From assembly GCA_017305595.1 (NCBI GenBank), contig JAFKKL010000014.1, forward strand, positions 1 to 37,814: DNA of 37,814 bases. The letters are read 5' to 3'. The stretch is from Hyphomicrobiales bacterium. GTDB taxonomy: Bacteria; Pseudomonadota; Alphaproteobacteria; Rhizobiales; Xanthobacteraceae. The notes beneath the pieces are model-generated. The model was not told the origin of the DNA. It made no database searches and was given only the letters and a program-made list of their open reading frames with translations. Shown one piece after another: positions 9,538 through 18,588 of this stretch (position 1 is the stretch's first letter; each line of letters begins with the position of its first letter). A program made the translations under genes and the position numbers.

Positions 9538-11922
9538 TCAGGCTCTTCCGGCCTGCCGCGCGTCGCGTAGCGCGCGCCAGACGCGCTCCGGTGTCAGCGG
9601 CATTTCGATCTGGGTCACGCCTTCGTCCGCCATCGCGTTGATCGCGGCGTTGACCAGCGTGGCGAGGCTGCCGGCGCAGCCGGCTTCGCCGCAGCCTTTG
9701 ACGCCGAGCGGATTGCTGGTCGCGGGCGAGGGCTGTTCGCCGATCGTCATTGCCGGCACGTCGCTGGCGCGCGGGATGGCGTAATCCATGAACGAGCCGG
9801 TGATCGGCTGGCCGTTGTCATCGTAGCTGACTTGCTCCATCAGCACTTGACCGATGCCTTGCACGACGCCGCCGTGCAACTGGCCCTCGACGATCATCGG
9901 ATTGATGACCACGCCGAAATCGTTGACGCCGGTGTACTTCACAACCTTGGTGACGCCGGTGTCGGGATCGATCTCGACCTCGCTGATATGACAACCGTTG
10001 GGAAACGTTGACGGCACGCCGGGCGAAGCATGATCGACATCGAGCGAGGTGGGCTGCCCGTCGACCGGCGGCGATGTGCGCAGAGCGTTGGCGAGTTCGA
10101 GCAGGCCGATCGAGCGGTCGGTGCCGGCGATGGTGAAGCGCCCGTCGGTGAATTCGATGTCGCTTTCGGCGGCTTCCAGTTTATTGGCCGCCGCGATCTT
10201 GCCTTTGGCGATCACCAGATCGCTGGCTTCGACGATGGCGGTGCCGCTCGCCATGATCGAGCGCGAACCGCCAGTGCCGCCGCCGCTGTGCACCACATCG
10301 CTGTCGTTCTGCATCAGGCGGATATTGTCGAACGGGACGCCGAGCTTGGCCGCCAGCACCTGCGCGAACGGCGTGGCGTGGCCTTGCCCATAATCGAGCG
10401 TGCCGGTGGTCAGCAGCACGGTGCCGTCCGCCTCGAAATCGATCTTGCCGAGTTCGGCGAAGCCCGCCGTCACTTCGAGATAGCAGCCGACCGCGATGCC
10501 GCGCAGTTTGCCGCGCTTGCGCGCCTCACGCTTGCGCTGGGCGAAGCCAGCGTAGTCGGCCAGTTCAAGCGCCTTGTCGAGCACGGCGGGAAAGTCGCCG
10601 GAATCGTAGGTCAGGCCGTTGGCAGCGGCGAACGGGATTTGCGGCGGCTTGATCAGGTTGCGGCGGCGCAAGGTCAGGCGGTCGATGCCCATCTCGGCTG
10701 CGGCGCGATCCAGCAGACGCTCCATGAAGTAGTTGGCTTCGGGGCGGCCCGCGCCGCGATAGGCGCCCATGAAGGTGGTGTTGGTCACCACGCACTTGAT
10801 ATCAACTTCGATCAGCGGCGTGCGATAGACGCTGGCGATGTTCTTGGCGATGTTGAGCGACAGCGGCAGCGGCCCGACGCCGGCGATATAGGCGCCGAGA
10901 TTGCCGAAGCCCGTGACGCGAACGCCGAGGATGGCGCCCTTGGCATCGAAGGCCAGTTCGGCGCGCACGTCCTGCGCGCGGCCGTGATTGTCGCTGAGGA
11001 AACTCGATGAGCGTTCATCGAGCCATTTCACCGGCCTCCCCAGCAGTCGGGATGCGTGCAGCAGACAGACGTATTCCGGATAGCTCGCATTCTTCATGCC
11101 GAACGAGCCGCCGACGTTATAAGTGAGCAGCCGGATTTTCTCGCGCGGCACGTTCATCAGCTTGGCGAGCGAAGCGACGTTGCCGGACACGCCCTGCGTC
11201 GCGACATGCACCGTGAAGCGACCGCTGGCCTTGTCGTAGGAGGCGAGCCCCGCGCGCGGCTCCATCGGCACCACGGCGACGCGGGTGTTGATGATGTCGA
11301 GCGAGGTGACATGCGCGGCCTTGGCGAAAGCCGCCGCCGTCGCGGCACGGTCGCCGGAGTAATAGTCGAGCGCGATATTGTTGGGGATGTGATCGTAGAG
11401 CAGCGGCGCGCCGGGCTTGATGGCGTCCTCGGATTTCGTCACCGACGGCAGCTCATCGATTTCGATGATCACCGCTTCAGCGGCATCACGCGCCTGCGCC
11501 GCGGTCTCCGCGACGACGCAGGCGACCGGGTCGCCGACGAAGCGGACCTTGTCGATGGCGAGCGCCATGCGGTCGGACTGCAACAGCGGCGAGCCGTCGG
11601 CGTTCTTCATCGGCAGGCTGCAACGGATCGGCGTGTAGCCGGCCTCGACCAGGTCCTTGCCGACATAGATCCCGAGCACGCCCGGCATCTGCCGCGCCGC
11701 GCTGGTGTCGATGGCGCGGATCACGCCGTGGGCATGGGAACTGCGGACCATCCAGGCATGGGCCTGACCGGGCAGGCTGAAGTCGTCGGTGTAGCGGCCC
11801 TTGCCGCGCACGAGGGTATCATCTTCCTTGCGGCGAACGGGCTGCCCGACGGCGTGCTTTTGCAGTGCAATGGCGTTGTCGCGCGCGAGGCTGGCAGTCG
11901 GTCTAGGTGTCTTGTTGTCCAT
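9538..11922 (-). CDS. Molybdopterin-binding large subunit, CoxL form II / xanthine dehydrogenase family
   Basis: This is a 794-residue large subunit of a molybdenum hydroxylase. The N-terminal GQPVRRKEDDTLVRGKGRYTDD segment is typical of the aldehyde oxidase/xanthine dehydrogenase a/b hammerhead domain. GGSFGMKN and the AYRGAGRPEA signature lie in the molybdopterin domains, and the catalytic glutamate is in GVKGCGEAG near the C terminus. AYRGAGR is the form II CoxL signature; true CO dehydrogenase has a Cys-containing loop (AYxCSFR), so CO oxidation is not predicted. The FAD- and 2Fe-2S-binding partner subunits are not adjacent on either side. ATG 11922 is preferred; TTG 11940 would add six residues. 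Substrate unknown. Confidence 0.88.
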   Translation of the reverse strand: MDNKTPRPTASLARDNAIALQKHAVGQPVRRKEDDTLVRGKGRYTDDFSLPGQAHAWMVRSSHAHGVIRAIDTSAARQMPGVLGIYVGKDLVEAGYTPIRCSLPMKNADGSPLLQSDRMALAIDKVRFVGDPVACVVAETAAQARDAAEAVIIEIDELPSVTKSEDAIKPGAPLLYDHIPNNIALDYYSGDRAATAAAFAKAAHVTSLDIINTRVAVVPMEPRAGLASYDKASGRFTVHVATQGVSGNVASLAKLMNVPREKIRLLTYNVGGSFGMKNASYPEYVCLLHASRLLGRPVKWLDERSSSFLSDNHGRAQDVRAELAFDAKGAILGVRVTGFGNLGAYIAGVGPLPLSLNIAKNIASVYRTPLIEVDIKCVVTNTTFMGAYRGAGRPEANYFMERLLDRAAAEMGIDRLTLRRRNLIKPPQIPFAAANGLTYDSGDFPAVLDKALELADYAGFAQRKREARKRGKLRGIAVGCYLEVTAGFAELGKIDFEADGTVLLTTGTLDYGQGHATPFAQVLAAKLGVPFDNIRLMQNDSDVVHSGGGTGGSRSIMASGTAIVEASDLVIAKGKIAAANKLEAAESDIEFTDGRFTIAGTDRSIGLLELANALRTSPPVDGQPTSLDVDHASPGVPSTFPNGCHISEVEIDPDTGVTKVVKYTGVNDFGVVINPMIVEGQLHGGVVQGIGQVLMEQVSYDDNGQPITGSFMDYAIPRASDVPAMTIGEQPSPATSNPLGVKGCGEAGCAGSLATLVNAAINAMADEGVTQIEMPLTPERVWRALRDARQAGRA

Positions 11923-12065
11923 GAAACCATCGATTTCCAAGCGTTTCGCGCTACATGCGCTATCGCTTCCCGACCGAAATACCGTAACCCCCGGTGACCG
12001 GCAACGCCGGATTGGGCATGGCGGCTGCGTGCCGTGGTTGCGCCACCACGCACGTCCTTTGGGTT

Positions 12066-12114
12066 GAGCATGATCTTTTCCGAAAACCGGTTTCCCCTTT
12101 TCGGGATCATGCTC
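12066..12114. repeat. Dispersed alphaproteobacterial palindrome (GAGCATGATC type)
   Basis: GAGCATGATC (12066-12075) and GATCATGCTC (12105-12114) form a perfect 10-bp inverted repeat around CCGAAAACCGGTTTCCCC. This unit occurs in many copies between genes in Rhizobiales. Here it lies in the 250-base gap between the divergent molybdenum-subunit and ppx genes, 59 bases before ppx. The remainder of the gap shows no gene. Confidence 0.85.
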
Positions 12115-12172
12115 TAAACTTTCCGTGAAACATTATTCCAGTCGGCCGATCCGGCCGCGAGAGACAGGTTGC

Positions 12173-13210
12173 ATGAACAACGACGCCCGGCGCAGCGATG
12201 GCCCGGAGCCGCCCCGATCGCATCAGCGCGCCAATGGCGATGCCGCACTGGCAAGTGCGGGCGTCTATGCCGCGCTCGACCTCGGAACCAACAACTGCCG
12301 CCTCTTGATCGCCTGCCCGGAAGGCGAGGGGTTTCGTGTGATCGATTCGTTCTCGCGGATCATCCGGCTCGGCGAGGGTATCTCCGCCACCGGCCGCATC
12401 AGCGAGGCGGCGATCGGGCGGGCCATCTCGGCGCTGAGCGTCTGTCGCGACAAGATGCGCCATCGCAACGCCCAGCGGTTGCGCCTGATCGCGACCGAAG
12501 CCTGCCGCGCGGCCTCCAATGCGGAGGCGTTCCGCGACCGCGTCGCGACCCAGACCGGCATCGCGCTCGAAGTCATCAACCGCGAGACCGAGGCGTCGCT
12601 GGCGGTGGTCGGCTGCTCGCCGCTGGTCGACCCGCAGGGCACCGGCGCGATCCTGTTCGATATCGGCGGCGGTTCCAGCGAACTGGTGCGGATCGATCGC
12701 AACGGCGGCGCGCCGCGCGTCGAGGGCTGGATGTCGATCCCGCTCGGCGTCGTCACGCTGGCGGAACGCTTCGGCGGCAAGGACGTCAGCGCCGATGTCT
12801 ACGCGCGGATGGTGCAGGAAGTCTCCCGCCACGTCGCGCCGTTCGCGGCGAAGCACGGCGGCAACCTCGAGACGATGCATCTGCTCGGTACCTCGGGAAC
12901 CGTGACCACGCTGGCCGGCATCCACCTGCGGTTGCCGCGCTACGATCGCCGTCGCGTCGACGGACTCTGGATGGATGACGGCGAGATCACCTCCGCGATC
13001 TCCACCTTGCTCGGCATGAGCTATCAGGAGCGCGCCAACAACAACTGCATCGGCTTCGAACGCGCCGATCTGGTGCTGGCGGGCTGCGCCATTCTTGACG
13101 CCATCCGCAACGCGTTTCCGCTGCCGCGCCTGCGCGTCGCCGATCGCGGGTTGCGCGAGGGCATGCTGGTGGAAATGATGCGCGAGGACGGCGCCATCGG
13201 CTTGGCGTAA
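12173..13210 (+). CDS. ppx: Ppx/GppA-family exopolyphosphatase/guanosine pentaphosphatase
   Basis: A 345-residue ASKHA-fold phosphatase that would hydrolyse polyphosphate or pppGpp. The first phosphate loop YAALDLGTNNCRLLI is at about 32-46, and the second is ILFDIGGGSSELVRI near 160. GTSGTVTTLAG follows in the second half. The length fits the short two-domain Ppx/GppA form that lacks the C-terminal HD-like domain of the E. coli enzymes. ATG 12173 has ACAGG upstream. The rRNA methyltransferase gene rlmE follows 52 bases later, a linkage seen widely in Rhizobiales. The N-terminal 30 residues are polar and probably disordered. Confidence 0.9.
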   Translation: MNNDARRSDGPEPPRSHQRANGDAALASAGVYAALDLGTNNCRLLIACPEGEGFRVIDSFSRIIRLGEGISATGRISEAAIGRAISALSVCRDKMRHRNAQRLRLIATEACRAASNAEAFRDRVATQTGIALEVINRETEASLAVVGCSPLVDPQGTGAILFDIGGGSSELVRIDRNGGAPRVEGWMSIPLGVVTLAERFGGKDVSADVYARMVQEVSRHVAPFAAKHGGNLETMHLLGTSGTVTTLAGIHLRLPRYDRRRVDGLWMDDGEITSAISTLLGMSYQERANNNCIGFERADLVLAGCAILDAIRNAFPLPRLRVADRGLREGMLVEMMREDGAIGLA

Positions 13211-13262
13211 CGGTTCGCTTCGCGGCCTATCGTTCATGACGTTTTCGAGATAAGCAACCGGC

Positions 13263-13943
13263 ATGGCAAAGGACACTACCGGGCGGCTGCACGTCACCGT
13301 CAAGAGCGCCGGCAAACGCAAACTGTCGTCGAAACTGTGGCTGGAGCGGCAGCTCAACGATCCCTATGTCGCGCAGGCGAAGCGCGACGGCTGGCGTTCG
13401 CGTGCTGCCTACAAGCTGATCGAAATGGACGACAAGTATCGGCTGTTGAAGCCGGGACAGGTGGTGGTCGATCTCGGCGCCGCGCCCGGCGGCTGGAGCC
13501 AGGTCGCCGCCCGCAAGGTCGGTTCGCTTGAAGGCAAGGGCAAGGTAGTGGCGATAGATCTGCTCGAGATGCCGGAAATTCCCGGCGTCGCCTTCACACA
13601 ACTCGATTTCATGGACGACAAGGCGCCGGACATGCTGCGTGAGATGATCGGTGGCGGCGTCGACGTGGTGATGTCGGACATGGCCGCCAACACCACCGGC
13701 CACCGCAAGACTGATCAACTACGCATCGTCGGCCTCGTGGAAACGGCTGCGGCCTTCGCGGCCGAGGTGTTGAAGCCCGGCGGCACCTTCATCGCAAAAG
13801 TATTCCAGAGCGGCGCGGACGCAGAGTTGTTGGCGCAGGTGAAACGCGACTTCGCCACCGTGCGCCACGTCAAACCGGCGGCAAGCCGTCAGGATTCATC
13901 GGAGCGCTATCTGCTCGCCACCGGCTTTCGCGGCGGCGCGTAA
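13263..13943 (+). CDS. rlmE: 23S rRNA 2'-O-ribose uridine methyltransferase RlmE (FtsJ)
   Basis: This 226-residue SAM-dependent enzyme would methylate the 2'-OH of U2552 in the 23S rRNA A-loop. The SAM motif VVDLGAAPGGWSQVA is at about 76-90. The catalytic tetrad is visible as K51 (RAAYK), D139 (MSDMA), K179 (IAKVF) and E214 (SSERYL). Length and order match RlmE. The N-terminal Lys-rich segment (KSAGKRKLSSKLW) fits RNA binding. It ends 20 bases before the convergent amidohydrolase gene. Confidence 0.95.
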   Translation: MAKDTTGRLHVTVKSAGKRKLSSKLWLERQLNDPYVAQAKRDGWRSRAAYKLIEMDDKYRLLKPGQVVVDLGAAPGGWSQVAARKVGSLEGKGKVVAIDLLEMPEIPGVAFTQLDFMDDKAPDMLREMIGGGVDVVMSDMAANTTGHRKTDQLRIVGLVETAAAFAAEVLKPGGTFIAKVFQSGADAELLAQVKRDFATVRHVKPAASRQDSSERYLLATGFRGGA

Positions 13944-13963
13944 CACCGCGTCGCGCGTAATAC

Positions 13964-15421
13964 TCAGGCCAGCGTGTTCTTGAAGATCCGGCCGTCCTTC
14001 ATGATGACTTTCAAGTTCGGCTCGGGATCGGCGATCAGCGCGAGATTTTCCAGCGGATTGCCGTCGACCAGCAATACGTCGGCGAGCGCGCCCGGCTCGA
14101 TGACGCCGACCTTGGCGCGATAGGGGTTACGCTCGCCCGACATGGCGAGAAGCTCGCCGTTCGCTGCCGTTGCCATCCGCAGCACGTCGGCGTTGTCGAA
14201 CCATCGAGACAATTTGGTGAGTTGCTTGCCCTGGTTGGCGACGCCCTTCGGATTGAACAGGATATCGGTGCCCCAAGCGGTCTTCACCTTGTGCTTCTTG
14301 GTGAGTTCGTAGGCGCGGACCGTTCCCTTGGCGATCTCTTCCTGCTGCTGGCGCTGTACCGGGTTCGATTTGGGATTGGAGTCTTCGTCGGCGAGGAACG
14401 GTTGCAGGCTCCACCAGGCGCCCTTGTCGGCCATCATCTTCACCGCGTCCTCGTCGGCGAGCTGACCGTGCTCGATGCATCGCACGCCGTTCTGCAACGC
14501 GCGCTTGATGCCGTCCGGCGTATAGACGTGCGAGCAGACATAGGTGCCCCAGTCCGATGCGGCATTGGCCGCAGCGCGGATTTCCTCGGCGGTGAACTGG
14601 TTGACATCGATCGGGTCGTAAGCGGAAGAGACCCCGCCGCCGGTCATGATCTTGATCTGGCTGGCGCCGAGCAGAAGCTGCTCGCGCACGCGGCGCAGCA
14701 CTTCCGGCACGCCATCGGCAACCGCGGAAATGCCTGCCGCTTCGGCGTGGCTGATATCGTTGGCGGAGCCGCGCGGCACCTCGTAGCGCAGCCGGAAATC
14801 GCCGTGCCCGGAGGTCTGCGAGATCATGGCGCCCGAGGGAAAGATACGGGGACCGGCGAACATACCTTGATCGATGGCACGCTTCAGAGCGAAGGACGGG
14901 CCGCCGACATCGCGGATCGTGGTGAAGCCGCGCATCAGAGTTTGCTCTGCTTGCTGAGCTGCCACCAGATGAACGTAGGGAACGTCCGCGGTGAGGGCCA
15001 CCACTTCCGGAATCCCGCACATCACCGTGTGCCAGTGCGCATCGATCAAACCCGGCATCAACGTGCGGCCACCGCCATCGATGATCTGCGCGCCCTCCGG
15101 CGGGCGTTCGCCCGCCGCCGCGATGGCCTTGATCCGGTTGCCTTCGACGATCAGATTGCGTCCCGCAATCAGGCTTGCCGATTTGCCGTCGAAAATTCGG
15201 ACATTGGTGAAGACAACCGGCCCCGTCGGTGCGCGTGGCACGGCAGCCGTCGCGCTTTTCGGGGACAGCGCCATTGCGCCGATCGCGCCCGCGCCGGCCA
15301 GGAACGAGCGGCGCGAAAACCGCCGCTCGATCGCTGCGTTCAGCCGGGCGAAAGCGGGACTGTGGCAAGCGCAGGTATAGCGTGCTTCCGCGTCGTCATT
15401 TACCGGTGTGCAAATCAGCAT
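13964..15421 (-). CDS. Tat-exported metal-dependent amidohydrolase
   Basis: A 485-residue protein of the imidazolonepropionase/Xaa-Pro-dipeptidase-like amidohydrolase group. The twin-arginine signal FSRRSFLAGAGAIGAMALS spans about 35-53, with probable cleavage near residue 60, so the enzyme should act in the periplasm. Metal ligands appear as DAHWH, a lysine in ASQIKIMTGGG, His in CSHVYT and IEHG, and Asp in AWGTD. VDGNPLENLALI and the KVIMKDGRIFKN tail are the usual beta-sandwich C terminus. An unusual 34-residue leader with CACHSPAF precedes the Tat motif; GAGAGG before ATG 15421 supports this start. The substrate is unknown. The upstream metallo-hydrolase and exporter genes lie on the same strand with short gaps. 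Confidence 0.88.
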   Translation of the reverse strand: MLICTPVNDDAEARYTCACHSPAFARLNAAIERRFSRRSFLAGAGAIGAMALSPKSATAAVPRAPTGPVVFTNVRIFDGKSASLIAGRNLIVEGNRIKAIAAAGERPPEGAQIIDGGGRTLMPGLIDAHWHTVMCGIPEVVALTADVPYVHLVAAQQAEQTLMRGFTTIRDVGGPSFALKRAIDQGMFAGPRIFPSGAMISQTSGHGDFRLRYEVPRGSANDISHAEAAGISAVADGVPEVLRRVREQLLLGASQIKIMTGGGVSSAYDPIDVNQFTAEEIRAAANAASDWGTYVCSHVYTPDGIKRALQNGVRCIEHGQLADEDAVKMMADKGAWWSLQPFLADEDSNPKSNPVQRQQQEEIAKGTVRAYELTKKHKVKTAWGTDILFNPKGVANQGKQLTKLSRWFDNADVLRMATAANGELLAMSGERNPYRAKVGVIEPGALADVLLVDGNPLENLALIADPEPNLKVIMKDGRIFKNTLA

Positions 15422-15494
15422 CAGGCCCTCTCAATGTTCCCCGTTTCATTCTCGCTGCCTGCGTTGTTGCAAGTCAAGCGTTGTCAAGACGTGC

Positions 15495-16316
15495 CTAAAT
15501 CCCGCTCAGCACGATCACCGTCGGCGTTTTTGGCAAGGCTCCAACGGAAATTCGGAAGGACGGCTCGCTGCGGCGGTCGATAGCGAACTGGCCGCGGAGC
15601 CGATCGAGCAAATCCGACAGCGGTGTGCCGAAACGATGCATCGGCAGCACGATGGATGCGCGCAATCGCCGCACGATTTCTGACATGCCGTCGAGGGACA
15701 TGGTGTAGGTGCCGTCGATCGGCACCATGACGATATCGAGCCGGCCGATGGCGGCGATGTGGCTGTCGTCGAGCGGATGGTGCAGGTGGCCGAGGTGGCC
15801 GATGCAGAGGCCCGCGACCTCGAAGATGAAGATCGAGTTGCCGTTGGGGATCATCGCAACGTTGGCGCCGTCCTCGTAGAGCGAGCGGCGGATATCGGTC
15901 GGCACGTTGCGGATGAAGACATCGCGCACCGTCAGCGCGTGTTTCGCCGCTTCGCCGTTTTCGCCCCAGCCGTGCAGCACGTACTTGATGCGCGGATCGG
16001 GATTGAGCGTGTAGTGCGTGGAATGCGCCCGGTTCATGGTGACCACGTCGGGCAATCCGCCGGTGTCGTAGGTGCCGGTGTAATCGGTGGCGATGCGTAC
16101 GCCGTCTGGCGTGTCGATCACATAGGTCGAATGCCCGGCATAGCGGATGGTGACTTCATCGGCACGCGCGGCGGTGCGGATGCTGGCGTAGACGACGTGA
16201 GGAAGCATCTGCGCCATCGCGAGGCACTGGCTCGCCGGCGGACGCTCGGCGGCATGGCCGGTCGCGGGACCGAATGCGATCATCAGGAGAGCCGTGATCC
16301 ACCACAGCCGCGCCAT
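15495..16316 (-). CDS. Secreted UlaG-like metallo-beta-lactamase-fold hydrolase
   Basis: A 273-residue protein with an N-terminal signal peptide (WWITALLMIAFGPATGHAAE, cleavage after the AHA-type site near residue 23). VTIRYAGHSTYVIDTPDGVRIATDYTG is the first core strand pair of the metallo-beta-lactamase fold. GHLGHLHHPLDDSHIAAIGRLDIVMVPIDGTYTM follows the UlaG/YcbL-like order, and LPMHRFG supplies a late metal histidine. A canonical HxHxDH is not obvious: the first motif is replaced by MNRAHSTHYT. Probable periplasmic hydrolase of unknown substrate. It lies 71 bases after the MFS gene and 73 bases before the amidohydrolase. Confidence 0.8.
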   Translation of the reverse strand: MARLWWITALLMIAFGPATGHAAERPPASQCLAMAQMLPHVVYASIRTAARADEVTIRYAGHSTYVIDTPDGVRIATDYTGTYDTGGLPDVVTMNRAHSTHYTLNPDPRIKYVLHGWGENGEAAKHALTVRDVFIRNVPTDIRRSLYEDGANVAMIPNGNSIFIFEVAGLCIGHLGHLHHPLDDSHIAAIGRLDIVMVPIDGTYTMSLDGMSEIVRRLRASIVLPMHRFGTPLSDLLDRLRGQFAIDRRSEPSFRISVGALPKTPTVIVLSGI

Positions 16317-16387
16317 GCCTGCGTCTCCGTGCCATCAGCCGGCATCAAGCAAACCACGCCGCTTACGCGGTCGCAACAGCGTTCGGA

Positions 16388-17857
16388 TCAGCCGAGTTTC
16401 TGGTCGCGCGCGGTCGCGGTTTCACGGGCGGCTTCTTCCTCCGCTTCCGCCTCGCGCGGCGGAGTGACGACGACAACCTGCCGGCCGGAAATCTGATGGC
16501 CGGCGTCGACCGGCATCCGGAAGAAGAACCAGCCCGACAGCGCGGCGAAAATGCCAACGATCACGAAGGCCGGGCCGAACTCCTTGGCGGTGAGTTCGCT
16601 GGCATGGCTCAACGCCATGGTGGCTTCCACCGAGAACGCGCCAATGGCGACCCCCGCGGATACCGACAGTTGTTGTGCGACGCTGACCAGCGTGGTGGCA
16701 CGGCTCATCTTCTCCGGCTCGATATCGGCATAGGCCAGCGTGTTGAGCGCGGTGAACTGCAACGAGCGGAAGAAGCCGCCGACGATCAGGATGATGACGA
16801 TCAGCAAGAGTGGCGTCGAAATGGTGAACAGCGCGCAGGCGGCGAGAAAGACGGCGCTGACCAGCGCGTTCACCGACATGATGTTACGGAAGCCGAAGGC
16901 GCGGATGACGCGCGCGGCCAAGGCCTTCATGCCCATCGAGCCGAGCGCCGAGGTGAACGTCACGAGGCCCGACTTGAAGGGTGACAGCCCGAAGCCGAGT
17001 TGCATCAACAGCGGCAGCAGGAACGGCAGCGCGCCGATGCCGAGCCGGAACAGGAAGCCGCCCATGACGCTGGCATACATCGTCGGGTGCCGCATCAGGC
17101 TGAAATCCAGCACCGGACTGTCGGTTCGCCTGGCGTGGCGGACGTAGAGCACGGTGAACAGCACACCGCCGCCGATCAGTGCCACCAGCGCCTGCCATGG
17201 CATCAGCCCGAGGCCCGCGACCGAGAGGCCGAAGGCGAGGCCACCGAGCCCGAGGCCGGACAGCACCATGCCGACGAGGTCGAAGCGGTCCGGGTTCTCG
17301 CTACGAATCGGATCGATGTAGCGTTGCGCCATCACGATGCCGACGATGCCGATCGGAATGTTGATCAGGAAAATCCAGTGCCATGAGAAGTAGGTGGTGA
17401 TGAAGCCGCCGAGCGGCGGGCCGATCACTGGCCCGATCAGCGCCGGCACCGTCACCCAGGCCATGGCGTTGACCAGCGCGCTCTTATCGATGGAGCGCAG
17501 CAGCACCAGCCGCCCCACCGGCGTCATCATCGCGCCGCCGAGGCCCTGCACCACGCGCGCGATCACGAAGTCGTTGATCGAGGAGGCGATGGCGCAGCCG
17601 ATCGAGCCGATCATGAACACGGCAATCGCGGCGCTGAACACCTTGCGTGCGCCGAAGCGGTCGGCGGTCCATCCCGAGGCCGGAATGAACACCGCGAGTG
17701 AGAGCAGATAGGAGGTGATGGCGAGCTTCAGCGTCAGCGGGCTGGTGCCGATGTCGGACGCGATCGCCGGCAACGAGGTGGCGATCACCGTCGAGTCCAT
17801 GTTTTCCATGAACAGAGCGGTCGCCACGATCAGCGGGATCACGCGTTCTTTATTCAT
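16388..17857 (-). CDS. MFS multidrug exporter, DHA2 (EmrB/QacA-like)
   Basis: This 489-residue inner-membrane protein consists mostly of hydrophobic segments, consistent with about 14 helices. D20 in FMENMDSTVIATSLPAIA, motif A (GWTADRFGARKV) and the motif C-like stretch ALIGPVIGPPLGGFI mark the DHA2 drug:proton antiporters. The polar tail after the last helix (HQISGRQVVVVTPP... with many Glu) is cytoplasmic. No EmrA-like membrane-fusion partner is adjacent. It is the first gene of a minus-strand group with the metallo-hydrolase and the amidohydrolase. Confidence 0.9.
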   Translation of the reverse strand: MNKERVIPLIVATALFMENMDSTVIATSLPAIASDIGTSPLTLKLAITSYLLSLAVFIPASGWTADRFGARKVFSAAIAVFMIGSIGCAIASSINDFVIARVVQGLGGAMMTPVGRLVLLRSIDKSALVNAMAWVTVPALIGPVIGPPLGGFITTYFSWHWIFLINIPIGIVGIVMAQRYIDPIRSENPDRFDLVGMVLSGLGLGGLAFGLSVAGLGLMPWQALVALIGGGVLFTVLYVRHARRTDSPVLDFSLMRHPTMYASVMGGFLFRLGIGALPFLLPLLMQLGFGLSPFKSGLVTFTSALGSMGMKALAARVIRAFGFRNIMSVNALVSAVFLAACALFTISTPLLLIVIILIVGGFFRSLQFTALNTLAYADIEPEKMSRATTLVSVAQQLSVSAGVAIGAFSVEATMALSHASELTAKEFGPAFVIVGIFAALSGWFFFRMPVDAGHQISGRQVVVVTPPREAEAEEEAARETATARDQKLG

Positions 17858-18009
17858 TGCGCCTTGCGGGGATGAGGGACGTGAGAGAGCCGGGCCTTTA
17901 GCATCCTCCGTGGACTGCGACTATTGTACAATCCGGAATGCCTCCTAGATGCTGGCTGCGAAGGTACGCCGCATGGTGCGGGGCTGGCCTGTCTGACGGA
18001 GTTCCGACG

Positions 18010-18258
18010 ATGATCTATGTCCTCGCCGCTCTTCTTCCGCCGCTCGGTCTGCTGTTCAACGGCCAGCCGTTCTCGGCGATCTTCAATGTAGTGCTGCTTG
18101 TCGTCTGCATCATCTTCGGGCTGATCTTCCCGGTCCTGTTCTTCGTACCGTCGGCGCACGCCATCCTGGCGGTGTACATGAAGCGGGAGGATCGCAAGCA
18201 CCGCGAGGTGGTGGAGGCGATTCGCCAGCACGGCCCGCCGCCGGGTTACCCCCGCTAA
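18010..18258 (+). CDS. Small Pmp3/YqaE-like membrane protein (copy 1)
   Basis: An 82-residue protein with two hydrophobic segments (about 2-15 and 24-53) followed by a charged tail (MKREDRKHREVVEAIRQHG). LLPPLGLLFNGQPFSAIFNVVL resembles the LLPPLxVxxxxGxxxxxxxNxxL pattern of Pmp3/UPF0057 stress peptides, but the rest is longer than the usual 52-60 residues. A second, diverged copy follows 63 bases downstream, so the pair probably arose by duplication. Function in this lineage is unknown; Pmp3 proteins affect membrane potential and salt tolerance in other organisms. The gap from the MFS start (17857) is 152 bases and contains the palindrome ATTGTACAAT (17923-17932). Confidence 0.7.
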   Translation: MIYVLAALLPPLGLLFNGQPFSAIFNVVLLVVCIIFGLIFPVLFFVPSAHAILAVYMKREDRKHREVVEAIRQHGPPPGYPR

Positions 18259-18321
18259 CGGGGGATCGGCAACGCCGCACCAAGCCGATAGGCAAGTCCT
18301 GTCGGCAAGCGGGCGGCGAAC

Positions 18322-18588
18322 ATGATCTATGCATTGGCCATTCTGCTACCGTCGGTCGCGTTGTGGATCGACGGTCAGCGGATTTCGGCGTTCCTCAACA
18401 TAATCATCTGCGGCATCAGCGCCTATTTCGCGCTGACGTTGGCGATGTTCGCGCCGCTGCTGGCGGGGCCCGCGCATGCGCTGGTCCTGATTTACCTCAC
18501 CAGCGCCACACGGTTCGGCCGGCGTCAGTCGGCGGTTTCGTTGCGGATGCCGCCGGGCCCCCGCAAGGGGCGCGATCGCGCGGGATAA
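18322..18588 (+). CDS. Small Pmp3/YqaE-like membrane protein (copy 2)
   Basis: An 88-residue tandem relative of the preceding gene. Both begin with MIY(V/A)LA(A/I)LLP, share an (F/D)GQ(P/R)xSAxxN segment near residues 17-26, have a second hydrophobic helix and end with a polar tail. In this copy the tail is Arg-rich (RFGRRQSAVSLRMPPGPRKGRDR), so the two copies differ in the charge of their cytoplasmic ends. The product is likely a small inner-membrane protein. Confidence is limited by its short length. Confidence 0.6.
   Translation: MIYALAILLPSVALWIDGQRISAFLNIIICGISAYFALTLAMFAPLLAGPAHALVLIYLTSATRFGRRQSAVSLRMPPGPRKGRDRAG

Noticed and set aside
12107-13357. 416-codon open frame opposite ppx
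   Set aside because: Antisense shadow of a well-supported gene, crossing its start and end.
17923-17932. ATTGTACAAT palindrome upstream of the MFS gene
   Set aside because: Only 10 bp and symmetric by chance often; no known regulator nearby, so it is not called as an operator.
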